64,000 nucleotides of DNA from Marinobacter sp. S0848L (GTDB lineage Bacteria; Pseudomonadota; Gammaproteobacteria; Pseudomonadales; Oleiphilaceae), in NCBI RefSeq assembly GCF_023016065.1, contig NZ_JALKAQ010000002.1, positions 1 through 64,000 on the forward strand, in the 5' to 3' direction. Made by a program: the position numbers and the translations under genes. Below the pieces are notes generated by a model that searched no databases, had not been told where the DNA came from, and was given only the letters and a program-made list of their open reading frames with translations. Each line of letters opens with the position of its first letter. The stretch's first letter is position 1. Positions 54,798-64,000 of the stretch are shown one piece after another.

Positions 54798-55532
54798 TTA
54801 CACGCTATCCAGCGGTGTCTTCTTGAGCTCTAGCGGTTGATCGGCTCGCGCAACGAGCCACCAAACGTTTTTATCCCAATCGCCCAGTACAATGCGGCGA
54901 GCAGGGCGGCCGTTCGCCTCGAGTTCGTGGGTGGCAGGACGGTGCGTATGGCCATGGATCATCAATTGCACATCGTGGCGTTCGAACTCGCTCACCACTT
55001 CATCAAGGTTCACGTCCATGATGGCCTCAGCCTTACCTTGATTCTTCGCCATGGAAATTTCCCGAAGTTGCCGTGCCATCAGTTGTCGGTCTTTCAATGG
55101 CCTGGCCAACAGCATTTCCACGGTTTTCGGGTTGCGCATGTTGGCGCGGAATTTTTGGTATTCCACGTCATCGGTACACAGGCTGTCGCCGTGCATCAGC
55201 AGGGCGGGGGTGCCATAGAGGTCGATTACGGTAGGGTCATCCAACAGGATGGCCCCCGCTCTTGCGCAGAAGTCCTCGCCAATCAGAAAATCCCGGTTGC
55301 CGTGCATCAAGTAGATGGCCGTGCCTGAGTCGCGGACACCTCGAAGAGCCGCTGCAACTTGCTCCTGAAGTGGAGTTCTTTCGTCGTCGCCAATCCAGGC
55401 TTCGAAGAAATCGCCGAGAATATAGAGGCGTTCAACGCCCATGGCTTCAGCTTCAAGGAAACCAAGAAAAGCGCCCGTGATGTCCGGGCGCGATTCTTCA
55501 AGGTGTAAATCCGAGATGAACAGTGTGCTCAC
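54798..55532 (-). CDS. lpxH: UDP-2,3-diacylglucosamine pyrophosphatase
   Basis: LpxH cleaves UDP-2,3-diacylglucosamine to lipid X in lipid A synthesis. The 244-residue metallophosphoesterase has the motifs FISDLHL (Asp8, His10), GDFFEAWIGDD, GNRDF and HGHTHRP. The start is GTG at 55532, overlapping the ppiB stop by four bases (GTGA), so it is translationally coupled to ppiB. The same neighbourhood occurs in Pseudomonas. Confidence 0.96.
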   Translation of the reverse strand: MSTLFISDLHLEESRPDITGAFLGFLEAEAMGVERLYILGDFFEAWIGDDERTPLQEQVAAALRGVRDSGTAIYLMHGNRDFLIGEDFCARAGAILLDDPTVIDLYGTPALLMHGDSLCTDDVEYQKFRANMRNPKTVEMLLARPLKDRQLMARQLREISMAKNQGKAEAIMDVNLDEVVSEFERHDVQLMIHGHTHRPATHELEANGRPARRIVLGDWDKNVWWLVARADQPLELKKTPLDSV

Positions 55533-56029
55533 GCGGCCTCCACGACCTCAGCTTTGATAATCACAATGTCTTCAGCGGGCACGTCTTGATGGCCGGAGCG
55601 CATAGTCGTGCGCGTTGCGCGGATCTTGTTCACGGTTTCCATGCCTTCAGCGACTTTGCCAAATACACAGTAGCCCCAGCCTTCCGCGTTCTTGCCAGTG
55701 TGGTCCAGGAAGCCGTTGTTCTCAACGTTGATGAAGAACTGGGCCGTTGCCGAGTGCGGGTCCATGGTGCGGGCCATGGCGACGGTGCCGACCATGTTGC
55801 TCAGACCGTTATCTGCTTCGTTCTGAATCGGATCGCGGGTTTGGCGCGGTTTCATGCCAGGTTCAAAACCGCCGCCCTGAACCATAAAGTTGCTGATAAC
55901 CCGGTGAAAAATGAGGCCGTCGTAAAAACCGTCGCGAACGTACTGTTCGAAGTTTTTAGCGGTTTCGGGGGCGTTTTCGTAATCGAGTTCCAGTTTGATA
56001 TCACCGAGATTGGTTTGCAGCAGAATCAT
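55529..56029 (-). CDS. ppiB: Peptidyl-prolyl cis-trans isomerase B (cyclophilin)
   Basis: The 166-residue cytoplasmic cyclophilin has the catalytic FHRVISNFMVQGG and SATAQFFINV motifs and no signal peptide. I chose the ATG at 56029 (MILLQTNLGDIKLEL) with AGGA 7 bases upstream; upstream extension gives unrelated residues. It is divergent from glnS and overlaps lpxH by four bases. Confidence 0.95.
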   Translation of the reverse strand: MILLQTNLGDIKLELDYENAPETAKNFEQYVRDGFYDGLIFHRVISNFMVQGGGFEPGMKPRQTRDPIQNEADNGLSNMVGTVAMARTMDPHSATAQFFINVENNGFLDHTGKNAEGWGYCVFGKVAEGMETVNKIRATRTTMRSGHQDVPAEDIVIIKAEVVEAA

Positions 56030-56189
56030 CAGGGCATCCTGTAATTGGGTGTATAAAGGTTCAAAGTAGGCATTGTACTGAAGAGTTTCGTCCTGTGCAT
56101 GAGTACTGCAAGGAATTGTGAGTATAATAGGCGGTTTCACGGAGCCTCTGAATAGCTCCCACAATTCATTCCCTGTTGACAGAGATTGT

Positions 56190-57869
56190 ATGAGCGCCGA
56201 GTCGAAGAAAGCCCATAACTTTATTCAGAGCCTGATCGAAGATGCCGTCGCCAAGGGCGAGCACACGGGCAAAGTCGTTACCCGGTTCCCGCCTGAGCCC
56301 AATGGCTACTTGCATGTTGGTCATGCCAAATCAATCTGCCTGAACTTCGGCATTGCTGAGACGTTTGAAGGCGAGTGCAACCTCCGCTTTGACGACACCA
56401 ACCCGGAGAAAGAAAGCCTGGAATACATCAACGCCATCAAGCGGGATGTAGAATGGCTGGGCTTCGAGTGGGCAGACGAAGTGCGTTACGCCTCGGATTA
56501 TTTTGATCAGCTTTACGCCTTTGCTGAAGAGTTGATCGAGAAGGGCAAGGCTTATGTCTGTGCGCTGACGGCCGACGAAATGGCCGAGTACCGCGGTTCC
56601 CTGAAAGAGCCGGGTAAGAACAGTCCTTACCGTGACCGTCCAGCTGAAGAGAGTTTGCAGCTGTTCCGCGACATGCGGGATGGAAAGTTCCAGAACGGTG
56701 AGTTGGTGTTGCGGGCCAAGATCGATATGGCGTCTCCCAATATCAATATGCGGGACCCGATTCTGTACCGTATTCGATACGCTGATCATCATCAGACGGG
56801 GGATAAATGGTGCATCTATCCGATGTACGATTTCACGCACCCCATCTCGGACGCGCTCGAAGGCATTACCCATTCTCTGTGCACCCTTGAATTTGAAGAC
56901 CATCGTCCGCTCTACGACTGGGTGTTAGACAATATCACCATTCCTTGTCATCCGCGGCAGATCGAGTTTGCCCGTCTGAACTTGAACTACACCGTCACCA
57001 GTAAGCGTAAGCTGAAGCGGTTGGTTGACGACAACGTAGTGGATGGCTGGGACGATCCGCGTATGCCGACGATCTCCGGTATGCGTCGCCGTGGCTTTAC
57101 GCCGGAGTCTATCCGGACCTTCTGTGACATGATCGGTGTCAATAAGGCTGGCGGAACAGTGGATGTGGGTATGCTTGAGCATGCCATCCGCGAAGATTTG
57201 AACGCCCGCGCACCGCGCGCAATGTGTGTGATGCGCCCGATCAAGGTGACGCTGACCAATTACCCGGAAGGCCAGACCGAAACACTGACCCTGCCGGTTC
57301 ACCCGCAAAATCCGGATATGGGCGAGCGTGAAGTCACCTGGAGCCAAGTGCTGTACATCGACCGTGAAGACTTTGCACAAGAGCCTCCGCGTAAATGGAA
57401 GCGTTTGGCTCCGGATCAGGCTGTGCGTCTGCGCGGTGGCTACGTGATGACCTGCAAAGAAGTGATTCGCGACGACAGCGGCGAGATTGTTGAGCTCAAG
57501 TGCGAGTACGATCCGAAGACCTTGGGCGTTAACCCGGAAGGCTACAAGCCGAACGGCGTGATTCACTGGGTGTCGGCTGCAGACAGCGTTGAAGTGCGCA
57601 TTAATCAGTACGACCGCTTGTTCAATCATGAGGCACCCGATAGCGACAAAGAAGGTGACATGATGGATCACATCAACCCGGATTCTCTGGTGGTGCTTGA
57701 GGGCGCAAGGGTTGAGAAAAGTTTGGCGACACCGCGCACCGACCTGCCATACCAGTTTGAGCGTGAAGGCTACTTTTTCTGTGATCAGGAACTGACCGAA
57801 AGCGCCGGCAAGCCAGTGTTCAACCGCACCGTGACCTTGCGGGATTCCTGGGGCAAGGGAGGTAAATAA
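56190..57869 (+). CDS. glnS: Glutamine--tRNA ligase
   Basis: GlnRS charges tRNA-Gln. The 559-residue class I enzyme has [16 protein letters not shown] (HIGH region) and VTSKRKL (KMSKS equivalent), then the beta-barrel anticodon domains. It starts [16 protein letters not shown], as in Pseudomonas. A TATAAT at 56123-56128 is a candidate -10. Its stop overlaps the cysS start by one base. Confidence 0.97.
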   Translation: MSAESKKAHNFIQSLIEDAVAKGEHTGKVVTRFPPEPNGYLHVGHAKSICLNFGIAETFEGECNLRFDDTNPEKESLEYINAIKRDVEWLGFEWADEVRYASDYFDQLYAFAEELIEKGKAYVCALTADEMAEYRGSLKEPGKNSPYRDRPAEESLQLFRDMRDGKFQNGELVLRAKIDMASPNINMRDPILYRIRYADHHQTGDKWCIYPMYDFTHPISDALEGITHSLCTLEFEDHRPLYDWVLDNITIPCHPRQIEFARLNLNYTVTSKRKLKRLVDDNVVDGWDDPRMPTISGMRRRGFTPESIRTFCDMIGVNKAGGTVDVGMLEHAIREDLNARAPRAMCVMRPIKVTLTNYPEGQTETLTLPVHPQNPDMGEREVTWSQVLYIDREDFAQEPPRKWKRLAPDQAVRLRGGYVMTCKEVIRDDSGEIVELKCEYDPKTLGVNPEGYKPNGVIHWVSAADSVEVRINQYDRLFNHEAPDSDKEGDMMDHINPDSLVVLEGARVEKSLATPRTDLPYQFEREGYFFCDQELTESAGKPVFNRTVTLRDSWGKGGK

Positions 57870-59254
57870 TGCGCATCTACAACACGCTCACGCAAAAAAA
57901 AGAAGAGTTTAAGCCGATCGAGCCGGGCAAGGTGCGCATGTATGTGTGCGGTATGACCGTGTACGACTACTGCCATCTGGGGCATGGGCGTGTGCTGGTG
58001 GCGTTCGACGTGATCAGCCGTTACCTGCGTCATCGTGGCTATGATGTGCACTACGTGCGTAACGTTACCGATATCGACGACAAGATTCTGCGCCGCGCTG
58101 ATGAGAACGGTGAGGTGTATACCGATCTGACCGAGCGCATGATCGATGCGATGCACGAAGACGAAGCACGTTTGGGAGTACAGTCTCCGAACGAAGAGCC
58201 GCGCGCCACAGCCTTTATCAGCGAAATTATCTCGATGATTGAAACGCTGATCGAAGGTGGCCACGCTTACGCAGCTGACAATGGCGATGTGTATTTTTCC
58301 GTGGAGTCGTTCCCGGATTACGGCAAGCTCAGCAAGAAAAAGCTAGAGGACTTGGTAGCGGGAGCGCGAGTCGGTGTTCAGGAAGCCAAGCGCAGCCCGG
58401 CGGACTTTGCGTTGTGGAAGGCCGCGAAAGAAGGTGAGGTGAGCTGGCCTTCGCCTTGGGGCGACGGCCGCCCCGGCTGGCACATCGAGTGTTCCGCCAT
58501 GTCCACCAAGTGCCTGGGTGATACCTTTGATATACATGGCGGCGGGCCGGATCTGTTGTTCCCGCACCATGAAAACGAAATCGCCCAATCCGAATGTGCC
58601 ACTGGTCATAAATTTGTGCATACCTGGATGCATGCGGGCGCGATTCGCGTTAACAAAGAGAAGATGTCCAAGTCGTTGGGCAACTTCTTTACCATTCGCG
58701 AGATTCTGGAAACCTATCCAGCGGAAGTGGTCCGCTACTTCCTGGTGTCTAGTCATTACCGCAGCCAGGTAGATTACTCCGCAGACAGTCTTGCAGAGGC
58801 GAGTCGGACGCTGACGAAGCTCTATCATGCCTTGCGAGGCGTTAAGCCGGCTTCGAGTGATGAGGTTCCGGAAACCGAACACGATCGTCGATTTGCTGAA
58901 GTGATGGATGACGATTTCAATACTGCAGGTGCGATTGCGGTACTGCATGCAGTGGCGAATGACATAAATCAACATCGTCGCGAAGGCAATGAAGAAAAGG
59001 CGGCGTATAGTGCGGCTGTTCTGGTGCGCCTGGGTGGCGTATTGGGGCTACTCCAGCAAGACCCTGAAGCATTTTTCCAGGCTGATACCGGTAGCGAGTT
59101 GAGTGTGGCCGATATTGAAGCCATGATTCAGGCTCGTGCAGAGGCTCGTAAAGCTAAAGACTTCGCGGAAAGTGATCGAATTCGGGATGAGTTGCTGGAG
59201 AAGGGCATTGTTCTGGACGACAGTCGCGAAGGAACTTCTTGGCGCCGGGCCTGA
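57869..59254 (+). CDS. cysS: Cysteine--tRNA ligase
   Basis: CysRS charges tRNA-Cys. The 461-residue class I enzyme has [15 protein letters not shown] at the N-terminus (zinc Cys and HIGH), WHIECSAMS and [10 protein letters not shown] with the other zinc ligands, and [12 protein letters not shown] perfect GGAGG lies 6 bases before the ATG, which overlaps the glnS stop (TAATG). A GC-rich hairpin (CCGGGC/GCCCGG, about 59245-59261) follows directly. Confidence 0.97.
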   Translation: MRIYNTLTQKKEEFKPIEPGKVRMYVCGMTVYDYCHLGHGRVLVAFDVISRYLRHRGYDVHYVRNVTDIDDKILRRADENGEVYTDLTERMIDAMHEDEARLGVQSPNEEPRATAFISEIISMIETLIEGGHAYAADNGDVYFSVESFPDYGKLSKKKLEDLVAGARVGVQEAKRSPADFALWKAAKEGEVSWPSPWGDGRPGWHIECSAMSTKCLGDTFDIHGGGPDLLFPHHENEIAQSECATGHKFVHTWMHAGAIRVNKEKMSKSLGNFFTIREILETYPAEVVRYFLVSSHYRSQVDYSADSLAEASRTLTKLYHALRGVKPASSDEVPETEHDRRFAEVMDDDFNTAGAIAVLHAVANDINQHRREGNEEKAAYSAAVLVRLGGVLGLLQQDPEAFFQADTGSELSVADIEAMIQARAEARKAKDFAESDRIRDELLEKGIVLDDSREGTSWRRA

Positions 59255-59274
59255 CGCCCGGAGGTTCGACAAAA

Positions 59275-59329
59275 GCCGCATTGTTATTTTCGGGAATGAC
59301 CTTGTAGGGAATTTCACGTACAATGCGGC
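59275..59329. repeat. Perfect 10-bp inverted repeat upstream of glcB
   Basis: GCCGCATTGT at 59275-59284 and ACAATGCGGC at 59320-59329 are exact complements around a 35-base spacer. The repeat lies 75 bases before the glcB start, in a 150-base gap that otherwise holds no gene. It may be a leader structure or a regulator site. Confidence 0.75.
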
Positions 59330-59404
59330 GCTCGAATAATCATGCCCCTGATAGCTTGGAGCAATCAGGGAGTCGGGAAACACAACCCATTGAGGCAGGT
59401 AACG

Positions 59405-61576
59405 ATGACAGAACGCGTTCAAGTTGGCGGCATTCAGGTCGCAAAGAATCTGTATGACTTCGTAAACAACGAAGCCATTCCGGGCACCGGTATTGATGCC
59501 GACAAATTCTGGGCCGAGTTCGACAAAATTGTGAACGAGCTGGCGCCGCGCAACCGTGAATTGCTCGCCAAGCGTGATGCCATTCAGGAAAAACTGGACA
59601 CCTGGAACCGTGACCACAAAGGTCAAAAACTGGATATGGCTGAGTACAAGTCATTCCTGAAAGAAATCGGTTACCTGGTGGATGAGCCAGAAGAATTCAA
59701 AATCTCTACATCAAACGTGGATCCTGAAGTTGCCACCATGGCAGGCCCGCAGCTGGTTGTGCCGGTAATGAATGCGCGTTTTGCCCTGAACGCCGCTAAC
59801 GCACGCTGGGGTAGCTTGTACGATGCGCTGTATGGCACCGATGCACTGTCTGAAGAAGATGGCGCCGAGAAAGGTCGTGGCTATAACCCTGTACGTGGCG
59901 CCAAAGTAATCGAGTGGGCTCGTAACCTGTTGGACAGCTCTGCACCTCTGGCGGCTGGTAGTCACAAAGATGCGGCTAAATATTACGTTGATGGCGGCAA
60001 GCTGGCGGTTAAGCTGCAAAACGGCGAAGTAACCGGCCTGAAAGACGAGTCTGGTTTTGTTGGTTTCACCGGTGCTGCCGATGAACCGACCGGTCTGCTG
60101 CTGGTCAAAAACGGCATGCACTTTGAAATCCAGATCGATGCCAGCCATCCGATCGGAAAAGATGACGGCGCGAACGTTAAAGATGTTCTGATGGAGTCAG
60201 CTCTGACCACCATTATGGACTGTGAAGATTCCGTTGCTGCGGTCGATGCTGAAGACAAGGTAGTGGCCTACAAGAACTGGTTGGGCCTGATGAAGGGTGA
60301 CCTCGAAGAGTCATTCGAAAAAGGCGGCAAGCAGGTTACTCGTCGCATGAATCCTGATCGCGCCTACACGGCGGCTGATGGTGGTGACCTGACACTGAAG
60401 GGTCGCAGCATGATGTTCGTGCGTAACGTTGGTCATCTGATGACTAACCCCGCCATCTTGCTGAACGACGGCAGCGAAGTTCCTGAAGGTCTGATGGATG
60501 GTTTCGTTACCTCATTGATCGCTATCCACGATCTGAAGGGTACTGGTCAGTTCCAGAACAGCACCAAGGGTTCTGTATACATTGTTAAGCCGAAAATGCA
60601 CGGTCCTGAAGAAGTTGCGTTCACCAACGAATTCTTCGGTCGCGTAGAAGATGCTCTCGGATTGCCTCGTTTCACTCTGAAAGTGGGCATCATGGACGAA
60701 GAGCGTCGCACCACGGTTAACCTGAAAGCCTGTATCCATGCTGCTAAAGAGCGCACGGTATTCATTAACACTGGCTTCCTGGATCGCACCGGTGATGAAA
60801 TGCACACCTCCATGGAGCTGGGTCCTTTCATCCGCAAGGGTGAGATGAAGCAGGCTGCCTGGATTGGTGCCTACGAGCAGTGGAACGTTGATATCGGTCT
60901 GGAAGCGGGTCTTTCCGGTGTAGCTCAGATTGGTAAAGGTATGTGGGCTATGCCTGACCTGATGGCAGGTATGCTGGAGCAGAAGATCGGTCATCCGAAG
61001 TCTGGTGCGAATACCGCATGGGTTCCTTCTCCGACTGCCGCTACTCTGCACGCGACTCATTACCACCAGGTGAACGTTTTTGATGTTCAGAAAGAGTTGG
61101 CTAGCCGTCAGCGCGCAGCTCTGGAAGATATCCTGACCGTGCCGGTTATGGAAGATCCGTCTTCGCTGACCGCTGAGGACATTCAGCAGGAGCTGGACAA
61201 CAACGCGCAAGGCATCCTGGGTTATGTGGTTCGTTGGATCGATAGCGGTGTTGGTTGCTCCAAGGTGCCAGACATCAATGATGTTGGTCTGATGGAAGAC
61301 CGTGCAACTCTGCGTATCTCTTCTCAGCTGCTAACAAACTGGTTGTACCATGGTATCTGCACGGAAGAGCAGATCCTGGAAACCATGAAGCGTATGGCTG
61401 CTGTTGTTGATCGTCAGAACGCCAATGATCCGTCTTACCAGAACATGGCGCCAGGCTTCGATGGCATTGCCTTCCAGGCTGCTTTGGATCTGGTTCTGAA
61501 GGGTCGTGAGCAGCCGAACGGCTACACCGAGCCTTTGCTGCACGCTTACCGTCTGAAGGCGAAAGCCAGCCAGTAA
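59405..61576 (+). CDS. glcB: Malate synthase G
   Basis: Malate synthase G condenses glyoxylate with acetyl-CoA in the glyoxylate cycle. The 723-residue product starts [20 protein letters not shown] and contains the [18 protein letters not shown] region around the acceptor site, the metal-binding MDCEDS segment, WAMPDLM, and [19 protein letters not shown] placed the start at 59405, with AGGT just upstream. It sits between cysS and folD, which are adjacent in Pseudomonas, so it was inserted here or lost there. With acnB and ppsA in the same window it supports growth on C2 compounds and fatty acids. Confidence 0.96.
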   Translation: MTERVQVGGIQVAKNLYDFVNNEAIPGTGIDADKFWAEFDKIVNELAPRNRELLAKRDAIQEKLDTWNRDHKGQKLDMAEYKSFLKEIGYLVDEPEEFKISTSNVDPEVATMAGPQLVVPVMNARFALNAANARWGSLYDALYGTDALSEEDGAEKGRGYNPVRGAKVIEWARNLLDSSAPLAAGSHKDAAKYYVDGGKLAVKLQNGEVTGLKDESGFVGFTGAADEPTGLLLVKNGMHFEIQIDASHPIGKDDGANVKDVLMESALTTIMDCEDSVAAVDAEDKVVAYKNWLGLMKGDLEESFEKGGKQVTRRMNPDRAYTAADGGDLTLKGRSMMFVRNVGHLMTNPAILLNDGSEVPEGLMDGFVTSLIAIHDLKGTGQFQNSTKGSVYIVKPKMHGPEEVAFTNEFFGRVEDALGLPRFTLKVGIMDEERRTTVNLKACIHAAKERTVFINTGFLDRTGDEMHTSMELGPFIRKGEMKQAAWIGAYEQWNVDIGLEAGLSGVAQIGKGMWAMPDLMAGMLEQKIGHPKSGANTAWVPSPTAATLHATHYHQVNVFDVQKELASRQRAALEDILTVPVMEDPSSLTAEDIQQELDNNAQGILGYVVRWIDSGVGCSKVPDINDVGLMEDRATLRISSQLLTNWLYHGICTEEQILETMKRMAAVVDRQNANDPSYQNMAPGFDGIAFQAALDLVLKGREQPNGYTEPLLHAYRLKAKASQ

Positions 61577-61592
61577 TCAGGCAGTAGATATG

Positions 61593-61621
61593 AAAAACCC
61601 CGCTTTTGCGGGGTTTTTTTT
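61593..61621. terminator. Bidirectional terminator between glcB and folD
   Basis: AAAAACCCCGC and GCGGGGTTTTT form an 11-bp stem with a TTTT loop and T-runs on both strands, between the convergent genes. Confidence 0.95.
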
Positions 61622-61670
61622 GGCTGCCGGTTGGTGGCAGTGAGGCTTGAAAAGAGGTTTGGGTGACGTA

Positions 61671-62528
61671 TCAGTCAGCGTGCAGTACGTCGGCTGCGTA
61701 CAGAGTGTTCTCAAGTAGCTTGGCGATGGTCATCGGGCCTACGCCACCGGGAACGGGGGTGATGTACGCGGCGCGTTCTGAGGCCGCCTGAAAGTCAACG
61801 TCGCCGCACAAAGAGCCGTTTTCCATTCGGTTGATGCCAACATCGATAACCGTCGCGCCCGGTTTTACCCATTCACCCTTGATGATGCCCGGCTTGCCAA
61901 CGGCCGCGACCAGAATGTCGGCTTCACCAACAAACTTCTCAAGGTTTTCTGTAAAGCGGTGGCAAACGGTTGCCGTTGCTCCCTTAAGCAGAAGTTCCAT
62001 GCTCATTGGTCGTCCGACGATGTTGGATGCACCCACTATAACGGCGTGTTGGCCTTTGTAGGGGGTGCCGATGGAGTCGAGCAGGGTAATGACTCCGGCG
62101 GGTGTGCACGGGCGCAGGGTCGGTTTGCGCTGCATCAGGCGGCCAATGTTAAAAGGGTGGAAGCCATCTACATCTTTGTCTGGGCGAATCTTTACCAGAA
62201 TCGGGTCTGCGTCCAGGTGCGAGGGCAGGGGGAGTTGCACGAGAATGCCGTCAATGGCCGGGTTCTCGTTCAATTCGTCTACCAGTGCTTCTAGTGCCTC
62301 TTGCGAGGTGTCTTCGGGCAAGTCGTAAGACAATGACATGATGCCCGCTTGTTCGCAGGCTTTGCGTTTGTTGCCCACATAAACGTGTGAGGCGGGGTCA
62401 TTGCCGACCAGAATGACCGCCAAACCAGGGGCTCTGAGCCCCTTCTGCTTGCGGGCTTCGACGCCGACAGCAACCTGCTGTCGAACCTGTGCGGCAATTT
62501 CTTTTCCTTTAATCAGTGTGGCGCTCAT
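61671..62528 (-). CDS. folD: Methylenetetrahydrofolate dehydrogenase/cyclohydrolase
   Basis: FolD interconverts methylene-, methenyl- and 10-formyl-tetrahydrofolate with NADP. The 285-residue product has the catalytic Lys in [42 protein letters not shown]-type NADP binding ([17 protein letters not shown]) and the C-terminal [11 protein letters not shown] placed the start at 62528 ([12 protein letters not shown]), with TGGAA just upstream. It is convergent with glcB. Confidence 0.96.
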   Translation of the reverse strand: MSATLIKGKEIAAQVRQQVAVGVEARKQKGLRAPGLAVILVGNDPASHVYVGNKRKACEQAGIMSLSYDLPEDTSQEALEALVDELNENPAIDGILVQLPLPSHLDADPILVKIRPDKDVDGFHPFNIGRLMQRKPTLRPCTPAGVITLLDSIGTPYKGQHAVIVGASNIVGRPMSMELLLKGATATVCHRFTENLEKFVGEADILVAAVGKPGIIKGEWVKPGATVIDVGINRMENGSLCGDVDFQAASERAAYITPVPGGVGPMTIAKLLENTLYAADVLHAD

Positions 62529-62695
62529 GTTTCCATCTTGTAGGTTGGGCATGAATAATGGTCTAATAACGAAGGTGAGGCATTGTCTCATGGTTCAGCA
62601 TTCTCGCCAACGTAAGTCGGTGGCGTAAATGCTCCTCATAAGAGGGTCATGAGAAGGCGTTTTTAGAATTATCTGAATGATTTTCAAATTCTTTG

Positions 62696-62724
62696 TTGAC
62701 GGATGCGAAACTCGAAGGTAATAT
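62696..62724 (+). promoter_or_regulatory. Promoter of the tRNA-Pro/Arg(/His/Leu) cluster
   Basis: TTGACG (62696-62701), 17-base spacer and TAATAT (62719-62724), followed by a GCGCGCC discriminator. This is the same promoter pattern as at 8690-8718. Confidence 0.8.
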
Positions 62725-62764
62725 GCGCGCCAACTTTGCTGAAGCACTTGTTGTTCAGTCTTAT

Positions 62765-62841
62765 CGGGGTATAGCGCAGTCTGGTAGCGCGCCTGCTTTG
62801 GGAGCAGGATGTCGGGAGTTCGAATCTCTCTACCCCGACCA
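62765..62841 (+). tRNA. tRNA-Pro (TGG)
   Basis: This is a 77-base cloverleaf. The acceptor CGGGGTA pairs with TACCCCG, the anticodon stem CCTGC/GCAGG has loop TTTGGGA giving TGG, and CCA is encoded. Confidence 0.97.
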
Positions 62842-62874
62842 TTTTTCTGAATATTCAGGTGGGCGAAAGGTCAA

Positions 62875-62951
62875 GCGCCCGTAGCTCAGCTGGATAGAGC
62901 ATCCGCCTTCTAAGCGGATGGTCGCAGGTTCGAGTCCTGCCGGGCGCGCCA
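62875..62951 (+). tRNA. tRNA-Arg (TCT)
   Basis: This is a 77-base cloverleaf. The acceptor GCGCCCG pairs with CGGGCGC, the anticodon loop CTTCTAA gives TCT, the T-arm is CAGGTTCGAGTCCTG, and CCA is encoded. Confidence 0.97.
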
Positions 62952-63014
62952 TTAGGCTCTAAGTTCGGTCTGCACCGGGCTCGTCAAACCAGCAAAGTTA
63001 GAGTTAGACAGATT

Positions 63015-63037
63015 AAAGTGCCATCGGGCACTTTTTT
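63015..63037 (+). terminator. Terminator between tRNA-Arg and tRNA-His
   Basis: An AAAGTGCC/GGGCACTTT-type stem with a 3-base ATC loop and a T6 tail is present. It may end the Pro-Arg transcript before tRNA-His, or give partial readthrough. Confidence 0.8.
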
Positions 63038-63042
63038 AATGT

Positions 63043-63119
63043 GGTGGACGTAGCTCAGTTGGTAGAGCTCAGGATTGTGACTCCTGCGGTCGAGGGTTCG
63101 AACCCCTTCGTCCACCCCA
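63043..63119 (+). tRNA. tRNA-His (GTG)
   Basis: The acceptor GTGGACG pairs with CGTCCAC, the extra 5' G (63043) faces discriminator C (63116), the anticodon loop TTGTGAC gives GTG, and CCA is encoded. Confidence 0.97.
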
Positions 63120-63176
63120 CTTTTATCTGTTTGCTTGTTTCCGATGGCCTGAGTCCTTCAGGTGTATATCGGGTAT

Positions 63177-63261
63177 GCGAGAGTGGCGGAATTGGTAGAC
63201 GCACTGGATTTAGGTTCCAGCGGGGCGACCCGTGAGAGTTCAAGTCTCTCCTCTCGCACCA
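63177..63261 (+). tRNA. tRNA-Leu (TAG)
   Basis: This is an 85-base class II tRNA. The acceptor GCGAGAG pairs with CTCTCGC, the anticodon stem CTGGA/TCCAG has loop TTTAGGT giving TAG, a long variable arm is present, and CCA is encoded. Confidence 0.97.
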
Positions 63262-63400
63262 TCCTTCTTGGATTTTCTGTTTAAAACCCCTCTGTTTTAC
63301 GTTTCTTGCTGAAATCATGCTGTTAAACCGTCATTCTGGTCGGCGCAGTGATTCTCTCGGCAGGGTAAACCGTGATAAACTACCGGCTTTTAATTTTGCG

Positions 63401-63430
63401 TCCCGCTAGAGTGCTTCGCTCTTATCGGGA
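63401..63430. repeat. Bipartite hairpin upstream of tig
   Basis: TCCCG (63401-63405) with CGGGA (63426-63430) encloses AGAG (63408-63411) with CTCT (63419-63422), giving a two-part stem with a TGCTTCG loop. It lies about 50 bases before tig in a 220-base gap that has no gene. It could be a terminator-like element or part of the tig leader. Confidence 0.5.
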
Positions 63431-63481
63431 TTTGGTTTTAATTTTCATTCACATACAGAATCTGTAATTCGAGGATCTTCC

Positions 63482-64000
63482 ATGCAAGTGTCTGTTGAAA
63501 CGACCTCTAACATCGAACGTCGCATGACGATTGGTGTGCCCGCCCAGGAAATTGACCAGGCGGTTCAGAAACGCCTACAGGAAACCGCTCGCACTGTTCG
63601 CTTGAACGGTTTCCGTCCAGGCAAGGTGCCCATGAGCGTGGTTAAGCGTCGTTTCGGTGACAGCATCCGTCAGGAAATCGTTGGCGAAGTAATGCGCGAC
63701 AACTACATTAAGGCGCTGCAGGAGCAGGACATCAATCCAGCGGGATGGCCTCAGTTTGAGCCGAAAACCATGGAAGAGGGCAAAGACCTCGAATTCGTGG
63801 CCGTGTTTGAAGTGCTGCCGGAAATCGAACTGGGCGACCTGAGCAAGATCAAAGTTGAAAAGCCTGTCGCTGAAGTAGCTGACAAAGACATCGACACCAT
63901 GATCGATAACCTGCGTCGTCAGCAGGCTCCTATGAAAGAAGTTAAGCGCAAGTCCAAGAATAAGGACGTTGTGACCATCGACTTCAAGGGCACTATCGAC
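63482..64000 (+). CDS. tig: Trigger factor (5' part, runs off the window)
   Basis: Tig is the ribosome-bound chaperone at the polypeptide exit. The first 173 codons are present: an N-terminal ribosome-binding domain with the signature GFRPGKVP (about residues 43-50) and the start of the FKBP-type domain (VVTIDFKGTID at the window edge). GAGGATC lies about 8 bases before the ATG. In Pseudomonas tig also follows this tRNA group and leads to clpP-clpX-lon, which would lie beyond the edge. Confidence 0.96.
   Translation, partial: MQVSVETTSNIERRMTIGVPAQEIDQAVQKRLQETARTVRLNGFRPGKVPMSVVKRRFGDSIRQEIVGEVMRDNYIKALQEQDINPAGWPQFEPKTMEEGKDLEFVAVFEVLPEIELGDLSKIKVEKPVAEVADKDIDTMIDNLRRQQAPMKEVKRKSKNKDVVTIDFKGTID

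Noticed and set aside
62693-63318. Short open frames across the tRNA cluster
   Set aside because: They translate tRNA genes that fold as complete cloverleaves and have no coding signature.
1-64000. Insertion sequences, prophage, toxin-antitoxin pairs or retron-like elements
   Set aside because: I looked for transposases, integrases, reverse transcriptases and small overlapping gene pairs and found none; the genes are almost all core functions in conserved order.

Overview
This window looks like chromosomal DNA of a marine gammaproteobacterium close to Marinobacter. I infer this from protein sequence character and gene order, since no search could be run. Two blocks follow the arrangement I know from Pseudomonas and its relatives. 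The first is rne-rluC-HAD-sppA-yceF-yceD-rpmF-plsX-fabD-fabG-acpP-fabF-pabC-mltG-tmk. The second is lpxH-ppiB-glnS-cysS-(glcB)-folD-tRNAs-tig. Almost everything is core metabolism. There is no recognisable phage, insertion sequence, CRISPR array or rRNA gene.

Layout. 1-2050 is the most accessory stretch: the 3' end of a broken DUF3427-type gene and two tandem paralogous periplasmic solute-binding proteins. 2167-8615 holds a trans-sulfuration enzyme, selD, rnk, an AEC transporter, znuA with a clear Zur box, and gltX. tRNA-Ala and tRNA-Glu follow at 8732-8890. 9022-16573 carries a double-domain QueD-like protein, a MobA-like nucleotidyltransferase that seems to lack a normal start codon, a cluster of envelope or signalling proteins (membrane-anchored receiver protein, PEGA/MORN protein, two-TM protein), and a large M16C peptidase. 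16638-20448 is the PEP synthase locus (ppsR divergent from ppsA, then rraA). 20518-23417 holds small conserved genes (PilZ, SH3, YciI-like, PHP phosphatase, YecA).

23420-38406 is the rne/rluC divergent pair followed by the fatty-acid and cell-envelope cluster. Where holB would follow tmk in Pseudomonas, an AraC regulator and putP are found instead. acnB, miaE and a LysR/fpr divergent pair come next. 47406-51069 is an operon of an LtaS-like alkaline-phosphatase-superfamily enzyme and a membrane glycerophosphodiesterase. It is followed by an unrecognised secreted protein with a lysozyme-like core motif, and by a ppiB-lpxH-mechanosensitive channel operon. The window ends with glnS-cysS, malate synthase G, folD, four tRNAs (Pro, Arg, His, Leu) and the first 173 codons of tig.

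The genes cover anaplerosis and the glyoxylate/TCA cycle (ppsA, acnB, glcB), lipid synthesis (plsX, fabD/G/F, acpP, lpxH), tRNA charging and modification (gltX, glnS, cysS, miaE, rluC), RNA decay (rne, rraA) and osmotic or envelope physiology (putP, channel, mltG, LtaS-like). I found no obviously new multi-gene system. The best leads are a probable AUA-initiated gene, a predicted leaderless yceD transcript, the LtaS-like/GDPD pair with an altered metal motif, the receiver/MORN cluster, and several unexplained long hairpins.
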